DNA of 64,000 nucleotides from Candidatus Bathyarchaeota archaeon (GCA_023488905.1 JAMDCQ010000012.1:104635-168634); one strand, 5' to 3'; numbered from the stretch's first letter, positions 42,445-51,815 are shown. Numbers and translations: made by a program. The notes: generated from the letters alone by a model not told the origin.

Positions 42445-43926
42445 TTACGGCTGAACCTCATCGATCTCGTAGATGCGGCCTTTCTCTTCATAACCCTCTT
42501 CGAAGCGTTTTTTCATGGCGTCAGCGATCTTTTGTGCACATGGCGTGGGGTACTTGCCTGTTATGCAGGCTAAGCAGAGTTCGTTTTCGGTTTTACCTGT
42601 GGCGCGGATTAGGTTTTCTATGGATTGGTAGCATACGCCGTCTGAGCCGATGATTTTGGCGATTTCTTGGGGGTTGTGGCGTGAGCCGATGAGTTGGCCG
42701 TAGCTGGACATGTCGATGCCGTAGAAGCATGGGCCGATGATGCGGGGGAAAGTGACGAAGACGTAGACTTTTTTTGCGCCTGCTTCACGCATTTTCTCTA
42801 TGATAACTTTGGTGGTGTCGCCGCGGACGATGCTGTCCTCGGTTATGATGACGCGTTTGCCTTTGACTTTGTCTCCTAAAATGTTAATTTTCTTGTCGAT
42901 GGTTGAGTAGCGTTCTGCGTTAAGCAAGATGAAGGCGCGTTCGGTGACGTAGCGGTGGCGGCGGGATGCGCGTTCCCACCTGAGCCCCGAAGCTTCATGA
43001 ACACCCATAGCGGAGTCATCACCGGTTTCAGGCACAGACATGATGATGTCAGCGTCTTTGACGATTTCAGGGTACTCTTTAACGATGTTACGCCCGAAGT
43101 CCTCTCGGATTTCATACACGTATTTGCCGTTGAAAATTGAGTCAGGCCTCGCGAAGTAAGCAAATTCGAAACAACAAAAGGCGGGTCTGGGGTTGGGGAT
43201 AACTTGGATTCGCTTAAACCCGTCTTTTGTGGCGATGGCGAGTTCGCCAGGGTTTAATTCGAAGTCTCGGACGAAACTGTTCATGTCAAAACTGACGGTT
43301 TCCGAGGAAAACGCGAAGGTTTTGCCTTTGGGGTCGTGTCCAGCGCAGAGAGGTTTTATTCCATAGGCATCTTTGAAGGCGAAAAAGTCGCCGTCACCCG
43401 TTATGCCCGTTACGCTGAAAGCGCCATCTAAGCTTTCCATGACAGCTTTGGCTGCTGCCACCAAATCCTTGTCCTTTTTGTAGGAGAGGAGCATTTTGTG
43501 GCAGACTAAGTCGGAATCACAGTTATAGATGAAATTGGAGAAATTCTGAGCCATTTCTTTTTTCAGCGGCATAGTGTTGACGATGTTGCCGTTGAAGGAT
43601 AACGCGATTTTCACTCCATCCGAGGATGCCGTGAACGGTTGGGTGCCTTGCACGATAGAGACGTCGTCGCATTTGCCCGAGGTGGTGTAACGGACGTTGC
43701 CGATACCGACTGATCCGGGGAGGCGCCCGAACCATTCGTTTATGGCGTTGCTTTTCACCTTCGGAACAAGGTCTAGGTTCTTGTAGGAGAAGAATTGTCC
43801 GTTATTGAATGTGAGGAAGCCATGCGACTGGTGACCTCGGTGGTTCTGTGCACGGAGTCCCCAGTAAACGTAGGGGAAAACAGGATGGTTTTCGTAGTTT
43901 ATAGCACCAAAGATACCGCAGCCTAT
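42445..43926 (-). CDS. purF: Amidophosphoribosyltransferase, start codon unusual
   Basis: Catalyses the first committed purine step. The Ntn glutaminase N-terminus GCGIFGAINYENHPVF lies upstream of the first normal start codon (43758) and is in frame without stops. It continues NHRGHQSHGFL, then VRYTTSGK, and a phosphoribosyltransferase end with VIITEDSIVRGDTTK. No ATG, GTG or TTG precedes the nucleophile Cys in frame. The best site is ATA at 43926, preceded by AGGGA and about 17 bases after a TATTTAA box, so perhaps leaderless. Product about 493 residues. Confidence 0.85.
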   Translation of the reverse strand: MGCGIFGAINYENHPVFPYVYWGLRAQNHRGHQSHGFLTFNNGQFFSYKNLDLVPKVKSNAINEWFGRLPGSVGIGNVRYTTSGKCDDVSIVQGTQPFTASSDGVKIALSFNGNIVNTMPLKKEMAQNFSNFIYNCDSDLVCHKMLLSYKKDKDLVAAAKAVMESLDGAFSVTGITGDGDFFAFKDAYGIKPLCAGHDPKGKTFAFSSETVSFDMNSFVRDFELNPGELAIATKDGFKRIQVIPNPRPAFCCFEFAYFARPDSIFNGKYVYEIREDFGRNIVKEYPEIVKDADIIMSVPETGDDSAMGVHEASGLRWERASRRHRYVTERAFILLNAERYSTIDKKINILGDKVKGKRVIITEDSIVRGDTTKVIIEKMREAGAKKVYVFVTFPRIIGPCFYGIDMSSYGQLIGSRHNPQEIAKIIGSDGVCYQSIENLIRATGKTENELCLACITGKYPTPCAQKIADAMKKRFEEGYEEKGRIYEIDEVQP

Positions 43927-44069
43927 AGAGGTCCCTTCTCGCGTTAAATACGCAAGTAGTGAAAGAAGGGGTTTATCAGCTTTTAGTACAAATTTAGTTA
44001 AAACGCATGGGGTTTTTATAAAAAAGTGTTAAAACATAAGTTGCGTGTATTTCATAGATTCTACTTAAA

Positions 44070-44452
44070 CTAAGTCATCGGCATGACTTCAAAGATGCCA
44101 AAGACGTTGCCTTCAGGGTCTTGAGCGAGAGCAAACCAACCCATGCCCGGAACCTCCATCTTTGAAACTATGATCTTTCCGCCTAAGTCGGCGACTTTTT
44201 TGCTGTAGTCATCAACGGATTCTACGTAGATGTAGTTTACGGGTTGTTGTTGAGGTTGCTCTTTTTTGTAGAGTCCGCCGTTTACGCCGGAACGTATTAG
44301 GTTGCCTTTTTCATCCATTGGAACGGTGGTTACGGAGTAGTATTCCATGGTGGGGAGTTTTCGATTTTCCAACCGAAAAGGTCAGAGTAGAATTTTTTCA
44401 TTTTTTCTACGTCGTTTGCGGGGATTTCAAAATGTATGATTGTGTGGTCCAT
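44070..44452 (-). pseudogene. VOC/glyoxalase-family protein, frameshifted
   Basis: ATG 44452 gives MDHTIIHFEIPANDVEKMKK, then FYSDLFGWKIE; the second frame continues KLPTMEYYSVTTVPMDEKGN and ends with FALAQDPEGNVFGIFEVMP. The two halves form one VOC fold. They are separated by a one-base shift at GAAAAC near 44377; one more A would repair it. About 127 residues when joined. Metal ligands His and Glu are present. Confidence 0.75.
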
Positions 44453-44561
44453 AAAATTCACCAGTAAACCGATGTGTACGCTGAGATAAAATGGTTGTCA
44501 ACTGGATTAACTAAAGAACGAAAAAGCAGTCGGTTAGAGGTTGCGGGTTTTATTGAAACAC

Positions 44562-44657
44562 TCAAAACTGCTTCAGTGACGCACACCAATCCGCGATTTT
44601 CTTTTCTGTCTCTTCTTTTTTGCCTGTCCGGGTGTAGTAAACGACTAAGCTCTTCAT
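44562..44657 (-). pseudogene. Flavodoxin N-terminal fragment
   Basis: 31 residues beginning MKSLVVYYTRTGKKEETEKK, the FMN-phosphate-loop start of a flavodoxin, then a stop. Nothing further of the fold is readable downstream. Confidence 0.5.
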
Positions 44658-44725
44658 GTTGGGTCATAGAGGGTTTCTTTGTTGGAGCTATACGATTTGC
44701 CATAGCCATTGATTAACGGACTCGG

Positions 44726-44768
44726 CACGCGACGTCTCAGCGCTGACCTCCCCTCCCTTATTTAAAGA
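44726..44768. repeat. GACGTC / CTTATTTAAAG repeat module
   Basis: CACGCGACGTCTC, GCGCTGACCT, then CCCCTCCCTTATTTAAAG. Same module as at 26823-26860, inverted at 6832-6872, and in degenerate inverted form at 22866-22900. Confidence 0.6.
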
Positions 44769-44870
44769 CGCAAAACCGGTTTTGCAGCCCTCAATATCTT
44801 TGCTTGTTTTATGCAATAACAAATTTCAAATATCAGCCCATAAACATACAACGACAGGTGCACATTAACA

Positions 44871-45947
44871 ATGGGAAAGGATTCATACTTCCAAAAGAAA
44901 CTTGAACCAATCAAGGTATCCAAGCAGAAACCGATTTCTCAGCTTCTAAAAGAAATGGGCAGAACCGCCTATCAGGGACGCAAACTAGGCGAAGCGGTTG
45001 ATGTCTGGGAGAACATGATTAAAGAGAAAGACACCGTCATCGCCTTGGGCTTCGCAGGCTCCATGTCAACTGCGGGTCAATGGACAATTATCAATTGGCT
45101 TATGGAAAATCGTTTCATAGACGTGCTGGTTTCCACAGGCGCAAACGTCAGCGAAGACATCGTTGACGCTATGGGCTTAGGCTACTGGCAAGGCAGCCAC
45201 ATGGTTAACGACGAAGAACTCCTAAACGCAGACGTAAACCGCTACTACGACGTATTCGGCAAAGAAACCGACTACCGTGAGATGGAGGACCTCGTCACAG
45301 ACTACGTCATGACCTGTAAAGAAGACTACTACTACACCTCAGCCGAATTCCTCCACGGCTTAGGCAAATACCTCGGCAAGAAAAAGATTCCAGCCATCAC
45401 CGCGGTTGCCGCAGCCAACGGCGTGCCAATCTTCAGCCCAGCCATGGTTGACAGCGCATACGGCGAAACCTTCCTCCTCGCCAAAAACAAAGGCCACAAC
45501 GTCCACATCGACAGCGTCAAAGAATTCGACCAATTCGTCCAAATAGGCACCAAAACCAAAGAAGTCGGCGTCGTCTACATCGGCGGAGGCGTCCCCAAAG
45601 ACCTCACCCAACTCATCGCCATATCCGTCAGTCCAATGACTGAAGATAAGGGTGTTAAAGGCAGAAAAGGCGGACTCCGCAAATCACTACAGGAATACTA
45701 CTACCCCCACAAGTACGCCATCCAAATCACCACTGACAGCCCACAATGGGGCGGACTCTCAGGTTGCACTCTTGAGGAAGCTATCAGTTGGGGCAAAATC
45801 AACAGCCAAACAGGAACCCGGGCCGTCTGCTACTGCGACGCAACCATCGCCTTGCCGCTCATTTGCCACGCACTCGCTGAGCGGGTAACTGAGAAACGCA
45901 AGGGTCCAGATATGAGCTGGATCTTCAAAGATATGCCAAAAGCATAA
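44871..45947 (+). CDS. Deoxyhypusine synthase-like protein
   Basis: 358 residues of the DHS superfamily. The Lys motif is kept in EEAISWGKIN, but the preceding loop reads TTDSPQWGGLSGCT instead of the DHS-type EWDGSLSGARP. This loop is typical of DHS-like enzymes, some of which make homospermidine or other polyamine adducts. NAD-binding segments STGANVSEDI and VYIGGGVPKD are present. The true DHS is encoded at 46569-47546, so this copy probably has another substrate. Confidence 0.82.
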   Translation: MGKDSYFQKKLEPIKVSKQKPISQLLKEMGRTAYQGRKLGEAVDVWENMIKEKDTVIALGFAGSMSTAGQWTIINWLMENRFIDVLVSTGANVSEDIVDAMGLGYWQGSHMVNDEELLNADVNRYYDVFGKETDYREMEDLVTDYVMTCKEDYYYTSAEFLHGLGKYLGKKKIPAITAVAAANGVPIFSPAMVDSAYGETFLLAKNKGHNVHIDSVKEFDQFVQIGTKTKEVGVVYIGGGVPKDLTQLIAISVSPMTEDKGVKGRKGGLRKSLQEYYYPHKYAIQITTDSPQWGGLSGCTLEEAISWGKINSQTGTRAVCYCDATIALPLICHALAERVTEKRKGPDMSWIFKDMPKA

Positions 45948-45948
45948 T

Positions 45949-45967
45949 CTTTTTTCTTCTTTTTGTG
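45949..45967 (+). terminator. T-rich terminator
   Basis: TCTTTTTTCTTCTTTTTGT right after the DHS-like stop; runs of T of this kind end archaeal transcripts. Confidence 0.5.
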
Positions 45968-46037
45968 TTTGCTTAACCTCTAAATGTCCAAAAGCTAAAA
46001 TCCTACCTGTACCGGCTTTAGTTCGAAGTGACCATTA

Positions 46038-46536
46038 TTGCTAAAGGTCATCTGCAAACTTGGTAAAGTTGTCAGTCTTAGCAGTGATAGATGGCAGCAT
46101 GTATTAAGTCATCCAGAGATGAGAAACCAAAGTACCCGAATAAAAGAGACCCTTGCTGAGCCTGATGAAAATAGAGCAAGTGTGTAGAACCCAGAGATAT
46201 GGCTGTTCCTATAAACTTTACTCAAAAACTCCTGTTACGAGAAAATTTATGCTAGTCGTCGTTAAAGCTTCAAACGAAGAAAGTTTTATAGTGACGGCTT
46301 TCTATACAGATAAAGTAAAGAAGGGCGATATTATTCGGGTACTTTGGGAAAAAAAGCCAGTAAGAGTTTGGGTTGATAAAGAAGGCGACTTACTGGAAGT
46401 GCAGTTAGGTAAACCCCAGAAAGGCTTCTTTAAGGACGCAGGGGACGACGCTTTTCTGAAGTTGATACCAAGGGGAATATTATCGGTTTTGCCATTCTCA
46501 ATGTTAGTAAAAGAGAGAAGAAAACAGAAGAAGTAG
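46038..46536 (+). pseudogene. PBECR-type toxin fused in frame to a DUF2283-like antitoxin, frameshifted
   Basis: TTG 46038 starts MLKVICKLGKVVSLSSDRWQ, then HVLSHPEMRNQ. Near 46166-46172 (GATGAAAATAG) one A too many shifts the frame into YSKTPVTRKFMLVVVKASNE and FIVTAFYTDKVKKGD, the PBECR/RelE-like nuclease end. The same frame runs straight into VRVWVDKEGDLLEVQLGKP, which resembles a DUF2283 antitoxin. About 165 residues if repaired. Family calls are from motif memory. Confidence 0.6.
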
Positions 46537-46568
46537 AACTGCCCATAAAGGCAAGCTTTTCTCAATAA

Positions 46569-47546
46569 CTACCGTTTAGCTGTTTTCTTTTTGCTTAGTC
46601 TATCAATTAATGCGCTTGTCATTACTGGCATAACCATCGTCGCATCGCCCTCGATCATGATGCGTTTGGCTTTCTCGCTGATTTTCCCCCAAGACACCGC
46701 TTCGCGTGGTCTTGCTCCACTGAGACTTCCATCCCACTCATCCGCAGTTGAGATGTAGACGACGTAGTCTAAGCCGTCTTTGAACTGGTTCCACCAGATC
46801 GTGTGATGCTTACTGATTCCGCCACCAACGATCAAAGCACCCGTTTTCTTTGAATCAAACATGAGGTCGCTTAGTTGTCCTTCGTCTTTGAGGAGGTTTA
46901 TGCGGAAGTCTTTGTGGTCTTGGCTAAACATCCACAGTTGGTAGCCGACTGATCCGTCGGTTATGCCTGGCACATGGATGGGGATGTTGTTTTTGGCTGC
47001 CCAGTAGAGGATTGAGGTTTCGTCGCAGCAGCGCAGGCCGATTTCGCGGGACAACTCGGTTGTGGAGAGTTCTTTTTTGCCTTCCTTGTAGAGGTCGGAT
47101 AGCATGGCTTGGATTTTTTTCTCCAAGATTATGCCGTAGCTGTCGTTGGGTACCAAGACGTTGCCGAGGCGGTTTACTCCTTCTCGGTGGAGTTTGGTGT
47201 CGCTCATGATGAAGCTGCCTTTATAGTAGTCTCTCCAGCAGCGGGCGACGTCGTGGTCAAGTGTGCCGCAGGTGGTGATTATGACGTCAACCAGCTTGCG
47301 TTTGACGAGTTCCCGGATTACACCGCGTGTGCCTGTCGCGATGATGTCGGCAGTGAATGAGAGGAACTTAATGCATTTCTTGTCATTGACCATGGCTTCG
47401 ATGATGTTTACGCCTGTGGCAAGTTTGCCCGCGGTGAAACCCCACGCTAACTCCATCTGGCCGACAAGCTCGTCAACGGTCATGTTTTCTGTGAACTGGT
47501 AATCTTTAACTGGTATTTTGTGTGATTCGTGAACTTTTTTAGGCAT
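46569..47546 (-). CDS. dys: Deoxyhypusine synthase
   Basis: About 325 residues from ATG 47546, with GGAG 9 bases upstream. It transfers an aminobutyl group from spermidine to the lysine of aIF5A. EWDGSLSGARPREAVSWGKI holds the catalytic Lys and the spermidine-site acids. TTCGTLDHD, IVGGGISKHH and EGDATMVMPVM are also typical. Downstream end faces the broken toxin gene. Confidence 0.92.
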   Translation of the reverse strand: MPKKVHESHKIPVKDYQFTENMTVDELVGQMELAWGFTAGKLATGVNIIEAMVNDKKCIKFLSFTADIIATGTRGVIRELVKRKLVDVIITTCGTLDHDVARCWRDYYKGSFIMSDTKLHREGVNRLGNVLVPNDSYGIILEKKIQAMLSDLYKEGKKELSTTELSREIGLRCCDETSILYWAAKNNIPIHVPGITDGSVGYQLWMFSQDHKDFRINLLKDEGQLSDLMFDSKKTGALIVGGGISKHHTIWWNQFKDGLDYVVYISTADEWDGSLSGARPREAVSWGKISEKAKRIMIEGDATMVMPVMTSALIDRLSKKKTAKR

Positions 47547-47606
47547 AATCTTTGGCTCCGCTGTAGAGGTAAACAAGACTGGAGATAAATAGGTGTCGAA
47601 AAGCGG

Positions 47607-48485
47607 CTACGCTGAGAGGTAGTTGATGATGCGTTGGTAGATGTCTTGGTCCATGCTGTCTTCGTAGCCGGCGTAGATGCTGGGGTTGTCGTTGACTTCG
47701 ACGACGACGTATTCGCCGTAGACTTCTTTTATGTCCACGCCGTAGAGGCCTTTGCCGATGACGCCGCAGGCTTTGAGCGCCACTTCACGCAACCGCGGCG
47801 GCATATCCTTCTTCTGGATGCTAACAGTTCTGCCCCAAATCACCGTCGGTTTACCTCGCAGTTTAGCACCGTGCTTCCATTTGCCCTTTGGAATCATGTA
47901 CTTGCAGACGTAGAGGATGTCGTTGCCCAAGACGCCGACACGCCAATCAAACGCTGTCGGAGTAAACTTTTGAATTGCTAAGACGTCGGATTTTTTGAAG
48001 AAGCGTTTTGCGACTTCTCGGAAACTGGTTTCGCAAGCGGCTTTTTCCACATAGCGGCTGAAGCTAGTGTAGGGGGCTTTGATGACGACGGGTTTGCCTA
48101 AGGTGGAAAAGATTTCGGTGATTTTTTTGTGGTGCAGGTCGTCTTTGCTGAGGAAAACTGTTGGGATTCGTGGGACACCGTGTTTTTCGAAGAGGGCGTA
48201 TTGGTGGATTTTGTTGGCGCAGATTTTGATGGATTCAGGGTCGTCTATGACTTTTTTGCCCAGCTCCCAAGCGGTTTTGGAGACGATGTATGAGGTGAAG
48301 AGTGGGTCAGTAGTTGCGCGGATGAAGACAGCGTCGTAGTTGGGTATGTCCTCGATGTTTTCGCGGAATAAGAAGCTAAATTGGCTGCCAGATTTCTCTG
48401 CGGTTTGCTTAAAGTTCTGGAGAGCAGCTTCCTCGCGGGGGTCACTAAAATTATATTTTTCAACAAAACACGCGATTCTAGACAC
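47607..48485 (-). CDS. RimK-like ATP-grasp ligase
   Basis: 292 residues, GTG start. ATP-grasp landmarks: KIHQYALFEKHGVPRIPTVF, GKPVVIKAP, the acid/Asn metal site GVDIKEVYGEYVVVEVNDNP. Such enzymes make amide bonds between a carboxylate and an amino group, for example adding an amino acid to a small peptide. It overlaps the RLAN gene by 8 bases. With the GCS2 ligase across the divergent promoter it could make a glutathione-like compound (inference). Confidence 0.88.
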   Translation of the reverse strand: MSRIACFVEKYNFSDPREEAALQNFKQTAEKSGSQFSFLFRENIEDIPNYDAVFIRATTDPLFTSYIVSKTAWELGKKVIDDPESIKICANKIHQYALFEKHGVPRIPTVFLSKDDLHHKKITEIFSTLGKPVVIKAPYTSFSRYVEKAACETSFREVAKRFFKKSDVLAIQKFTPTAFDWRVGVLGNDILYVCKYMIPKGKWKHGAKLRGKPTVIWGRTVSIQKKDMPPRLREVALKACGVIGKGLYGVDIKEVYGEYVVVEVNDNPSIYAGYEDSMDQDIYQRIINYLSA

Positions 48486-49173
48486 CGATATGGTTCCCCT
48501 GCTGAGAAATCAGCATAATCTCTTTCGAGATTAACTTCAGATCAGCTTTTGACAGTTCGGTTTCTTTCAATGGTTCAAGGCCACACAGAAAGGCTTTATC
48601 CTCTGCTTTCTGAACATGTAACTTGCAAAGTGGAATTCTAAAGAGTTCATAAACCTTTTGTGAGAGAGCGCTAATTTGCTCATCGGCTAACTCGGTTTTT
48701 CCAAACACTGACTTAACTGAATGCAACTCGCCTCTGAGGGGCTCTGCGCAAACTGCGAATTTGTAGTTCATGCCGAGGCTTTTCATGGCGCGGTAGAGTG
48801 CGCTTTGGTTCTTGGCTACCTTGTAGCCTTCATGGATGAATGGGTTAACCGCGAAAACCACCACTGGCAACCCGACTTCTGTGATGATTTTCTTAACATT
48901 ATCCGTTACGAGGAAAGGTACAGTGGGGATTTTTGCTTTTGAGGCGCGCAGAAGCAAAATCGGGGTGCGGCTCGCGTCGATGATGTTTTCGCATGAAGGA
49001 ATAACCTGGTTGCCCAAGATTTCTGCATGCAAAGAAACGTAATAGCCTGTTTTTAGGTAGCGGTAATCGTTGGTTAGGTTGATGGTAGTGTCTTTTATTG
49101 AGGATCCCAGAAATACAGCGGGTTTAAGCGCGTGTAGATCATCACATAGGCCGATGCTTGAAACAACCAGCAC
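48478..49173 (-). CDS. RLAN-domain protein (RimK-like ATP-grasp N-terminal domain)
   Basis: 231 residues, GTG start. NLTNDYRYLKTGYYVSLHAE, then ILGNQVIPS, matches the domain that is usually fused in front of RimK-like ATP-grasp ligases. Here it is a separate gene directly before the ligase. It probably forms a complex with it or prepares the substrate. A TATA-like TTTTAAATAG lies about 45 bases upstream, in the region shared with the antiporter gene. Confidence 0.75.
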   Translation of the reverse strand: MLVVSSIGLCDDLHALKPAVFLGSSIKDTTINLTNDYRYLKTGYYVSLHAEILGNQVIPSCENIIDASRTPILLLRASKAKIPTVPFLVTDNVKKIITEVGLPVVVFAVNPFIHEGYKVAKNQSALYRAMKSLGMNYKFAVCAEPLRGELHSVKSVFGKTELADEQISALSQKVYELFRIPLCKLHVQKAEDKAFLCGLEPLKETELSKADLKLISKEIMLISQQGNHIGV

Positions 49174-49384
49174 CCATAGGACACCAAGGTTATGAGTGGC
49201 GTTATTCGTCTTGTTCTATTTAAAATTAGCGTTGCGGTAATCTGCGTTTTATTTGCCGCATTGCCAAAAATGGGCGTTTTTAAGGGTTTTTCTGAATGGA
49301 TAAATGTAGGTGTAATCTTGTTTTGTCAGCTTGATTGAATGTAAGCTAACCTTTTATGCCCCTGTTGTTAGTTGGCATTTGTAC

Positions 49385-50578
49385 ATGAGCTTTGAGATCC
49401 AAGTGCTAACTGACCTTGCCGTCTTGATGGTTGTTGCCTCAGCGGTAGCTTTCATATTCTACAAGCTCAAGCAGCCTCTCATAATCGGTTACTTAATCGC
49501 TGGCGTCATCGTCGGACCCTTCACAACGCCGTTCCATTTGGTCCAAAACGTTGACTTCCTCTCGGTGTTTGCTGAAATCGGTGTCGTGCTGCTTCTCTTT
49601 ACAATCGGTTTAGAGTTCCCCGTTCGGTATCTGCGCTCAATCGGACGTGTGGTATTCGGGGTTTCAGCCATAGAAATAACCTTGATGCTTGTCGTCAGCT
49701 GGGCTGTCGGTACCTTTTTGGGCTGGGGATTCTACGACACACTCTTCTTGGGTGCAGCACTCGCCAGCAGCAGCACCACCATCATCGCCAAAGTGCTGGG
49801 AGACATGGGTAAAATCAAAGAAATCTCATCCACCTTAATGCTTGGCATTCTTGTCGTAGAAGACGTGGTTGTGGTGATTTTGTTGGCACTGTTGCAAAAC
49901 GTCGCCATCGTGCACACAATCTCAGTTGTAGATTCGCTTTGGTTAATCGCCAAACTGGTAATCTTTATCGGCGGAACCTTAGTTTTAGGCGGCTTCTTCG
50001 TGCCCAAAGCGCTTGACCGAGTTTCACAGGTAGCAAACCGAGAGTTACTCTACATCTTGATGCTAGGGGTTTGTTTCCTGTTCGCTATCATGGCTACCCA
50101 AATCGGTTTCTCAGCAGGCATCGGCGCCTTCATCATCGGCGTCGTTATCGCGCGGTCTCGCCATAGAGAGGACATAAACCGCGAAATCGGGCCGTTCAAA
50201 ATTGTATTCGGCGCCATCTTCTTCGTCTCCATGGGTGCCTTAATGGATATTAGCCAAATAGCGACATTCTGGTTTCCAGCAGCGATAATCACTATAGTAG
50301 TAATTGTAACAAAGTTGGCTAGTTGCGGTTTCGGAACCCGCCTCTTCCGCTACGACAAAACAACCTCGCTTCGGGTCGGTTTAGGCATGGGGCAAATCGG
50401 AGAATTTGCCTTCATCGTTGCTAAAGCAGGGCAGGACCTAGGTGTGACTAGCAGTTTTCTTTTACCCATCATCGGAGTCGCCACCATGATCACCGCTTTC
50501 ACGACGCCATACCTCATCAAATTCTCATACAAACCGAACCCCAACAACCCAACCGATTACTTGTACAGTCAAGTTTAA
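49385..50578 (+). CDS. Kef-type/CPA2 cation:proton antiporter, membrane domain only
   Basis: About 397 residues from ATG 49385. Twelve or so transmembrane segments; LKQPLIIGYLIAGVIVGPF, GVVLLLFTIGLEFP, ALASSSTTIIAKVL with GILVVEDVVVVILLAL (ion-site Asp), and GLGMGQIGEFAFIVA are hallmarks. It lacks the C-terminal nucleotide-binding (RCK) domain of bacterial KefB/C. Bacterial Kef systems are gated by glutathione; the neighbouring ligases make this worth testing here. Upstream ATG 49331-region starts were rejected. Confidence 0.88.
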   Translation: MSFEIQVLTDLAVLMVVASAVAFIFYKLKQPLIIGYLIAGVIVGPFTTPFHLVQNVDFLSVFAEIGVVLLLFTIGLEFPVRYLRSIGRVVFGVSAIEITLMLVVSWAVGTFLGWGFYDTLFLGAALASSSTTIIAKVLGDMGKIKEISSTLMLGILVVEDVVVVILLALLQNVAIVHTISVVDSLWLIAKLVIFIGGTLVLGGFFVPKALDRVSQVANRELLYILMLGVCFLFAIMATQIGFSAGIGAFIIGVVIARSRHREDINREIGPFKIVFGAIFFVSMGALMDISQIATFWFPAAIITIVVIVTKLASCGFGTRLFRYDKTTSLRVGLGMGQIGEFAFIVAKAGQDLGVTSSFLLPIIGVATMITAFTTPYLIKFSYKPNPNNPTDYLYSQV

Positions 50579-50615
50579 AATAACTCCCTGCAGATAGGCA
50601 CTAAAGAGAATCTGT

Positions 50616-51815
50616 TTGGATGGCGCTTTCACGTATAGACCTCTTGAAGTTCTCGGACCTGAACATGAATTTGCCCTCGTAAACCGCGACCTGCAAGTTT
50701 TGCCCATATCTGACAAAATCATCAAGGGCTACTGTGGGCGAATGGTGAACTTTATCGAGTTACCAGAGTTTTCTTTTGGTAAAGAGCTGCAGTTGCATGT
50801 GATGGAGATTAAGGCGAATCAGCCGTTTAGGTCTCCGTCGGAGTTCGAGGAAACTATGCAGTCTGCGGTCTCAACCCTCAACGGGATCGTCCAGAAACAC
50901 GGCGCTATGCTTCTGGGCACTGGCATGCACCCCCTTCTTCGACTCCACGATACCGCCGTTTGGCCTCATTATCACCGAAAAATCTATGACGCATACGGCA
51001 GAATCTTCAACCTAAACCAGCATGGATGGCTAAACATCCAGAGCTTTCACCTTAACCTCCCCTATCAAAAGGAAGCTGATGCCATAGAAATCCACAACCA
51101 ACTCGCCAACCTCTGCGCATACCTCCCAGCCATAGCGGCTTCTTCTCCCATCTTCGAAGGCAAAATAGGCCCGGACATCGATAATCGTCTCCAGTTTTAC
51201 AAGGCAAACCAGAAAGAAGTGCCCTCAATTGCTGGAGACGTCGTCCCAGAGTATGTTTCTTCCCTAAGCCAATACAAGCGGGACGTAATCGGGCGGTACT
51301 CCAAAGACTTAGCTGCGGCTGGCGCAGACACAACCTTGCTGAATCGGGAATGGGTGAACTCGCGGGGTGTGATTTTCCGTTTTGACCGCTGTGCGCTTGA
51401 GGTGCGGGTGATGGATGAGCAGGAATGCATCAAGATGGATGTGGCGTTTGCCTGCTTTGTCCGAGCCGCGCTGAGAGGTTTAATCGCGGAGAAGGCGGAC
51501 CTTGTGTCTCATCAGGTTCTCGTCGCGGACTTCAACGCCGTCATCAAGAAAGGGTTAGCTGCCAACGTTTCTAGCCCCCATGGCAAAACGGCGCGGCAAG
51601 TCTGCCAACACTACCTCAAACTCGCCACACAGTACGCGGCGGGTGACGAGAAAAAGTACCTCCCCCTTGTTAAGCGCCGAATAGAAGGTGGCTGCCTCTC
51701 AGAACTCATCCGCACCAAAGTGGAGCGGCGTGCAGAAAAAACAGTTTTCCATGAAGCTATCGCCGATGTGTATTCAACCCTTATTAATTGCCTATGTAAT
51801 AATGAACCGTTTTAA
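50616..51815 (+). CDS. GCS2-family glutamate-cysteine ligase-like enzyme
   Basis: 399 residues, TTG start 37 bases after the antiporter. GPEHEFALVN, LHVMEIKANQP and GTGMHPLLRLHD follow the GCS2 (YbdK-like) pattern of Glu metal ligands and the substrate loop; NIQSFHLNLP and the Arg in VIFRFDRCALEVRVMD complete the site. These enzymes use ATP to join glutamate (or a related acid) to an amine. With the ATP-grasp ligase it could make a dipeptide or tripeptide. Confidence 0.85.
   Translation: MDGAFTYRPLEVLGPEHEFALVNRDLQVLPISDKIIKGYCGRMVNFIELPEFSFGKELQLHVMEIKANQPFRSPSEFEETMQSAVSTLNGIVQKHGAMLLGTGMHPLLRLHDTAVWPHYHRKIYDAYGRIFNLNQHGWLNIQSFHLNLPYQKEADAIEIHNQLANLCAYLPAIAASSPIFEGKIGPDIDNRLQFYKANQKEVPSIAGDVVPEYVSSLSQYKRDVIGRYSKDLAAAGADTTLLNREWVNSRGVIFRFDRCALEVRVMDEQECIKMDVAFACFVRAALRGLIAEKADLVSHQVLVADFNAVIKKGLAANVSSPHGKTARQVCQHYLKLATQYAAGDEKKYLPLVKRRIEGGCLSELIRTKVERRAEKTVFHEAIADVYSTLINCLCNNEPF

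Noticed and set aside
42445..43758. A truncated purF starting at 43758
   Set aside because: The upstream in-frame sequence encodes the conserved glutaminase N-terminus, so the gene is longer.
44458..44716. About 80-residue frames on both strands after the VOC gene
   Set aside because: A third frame reads as a flavodoxin start (MKSLVVYYTRTG), so the longer frames are probably accidental.
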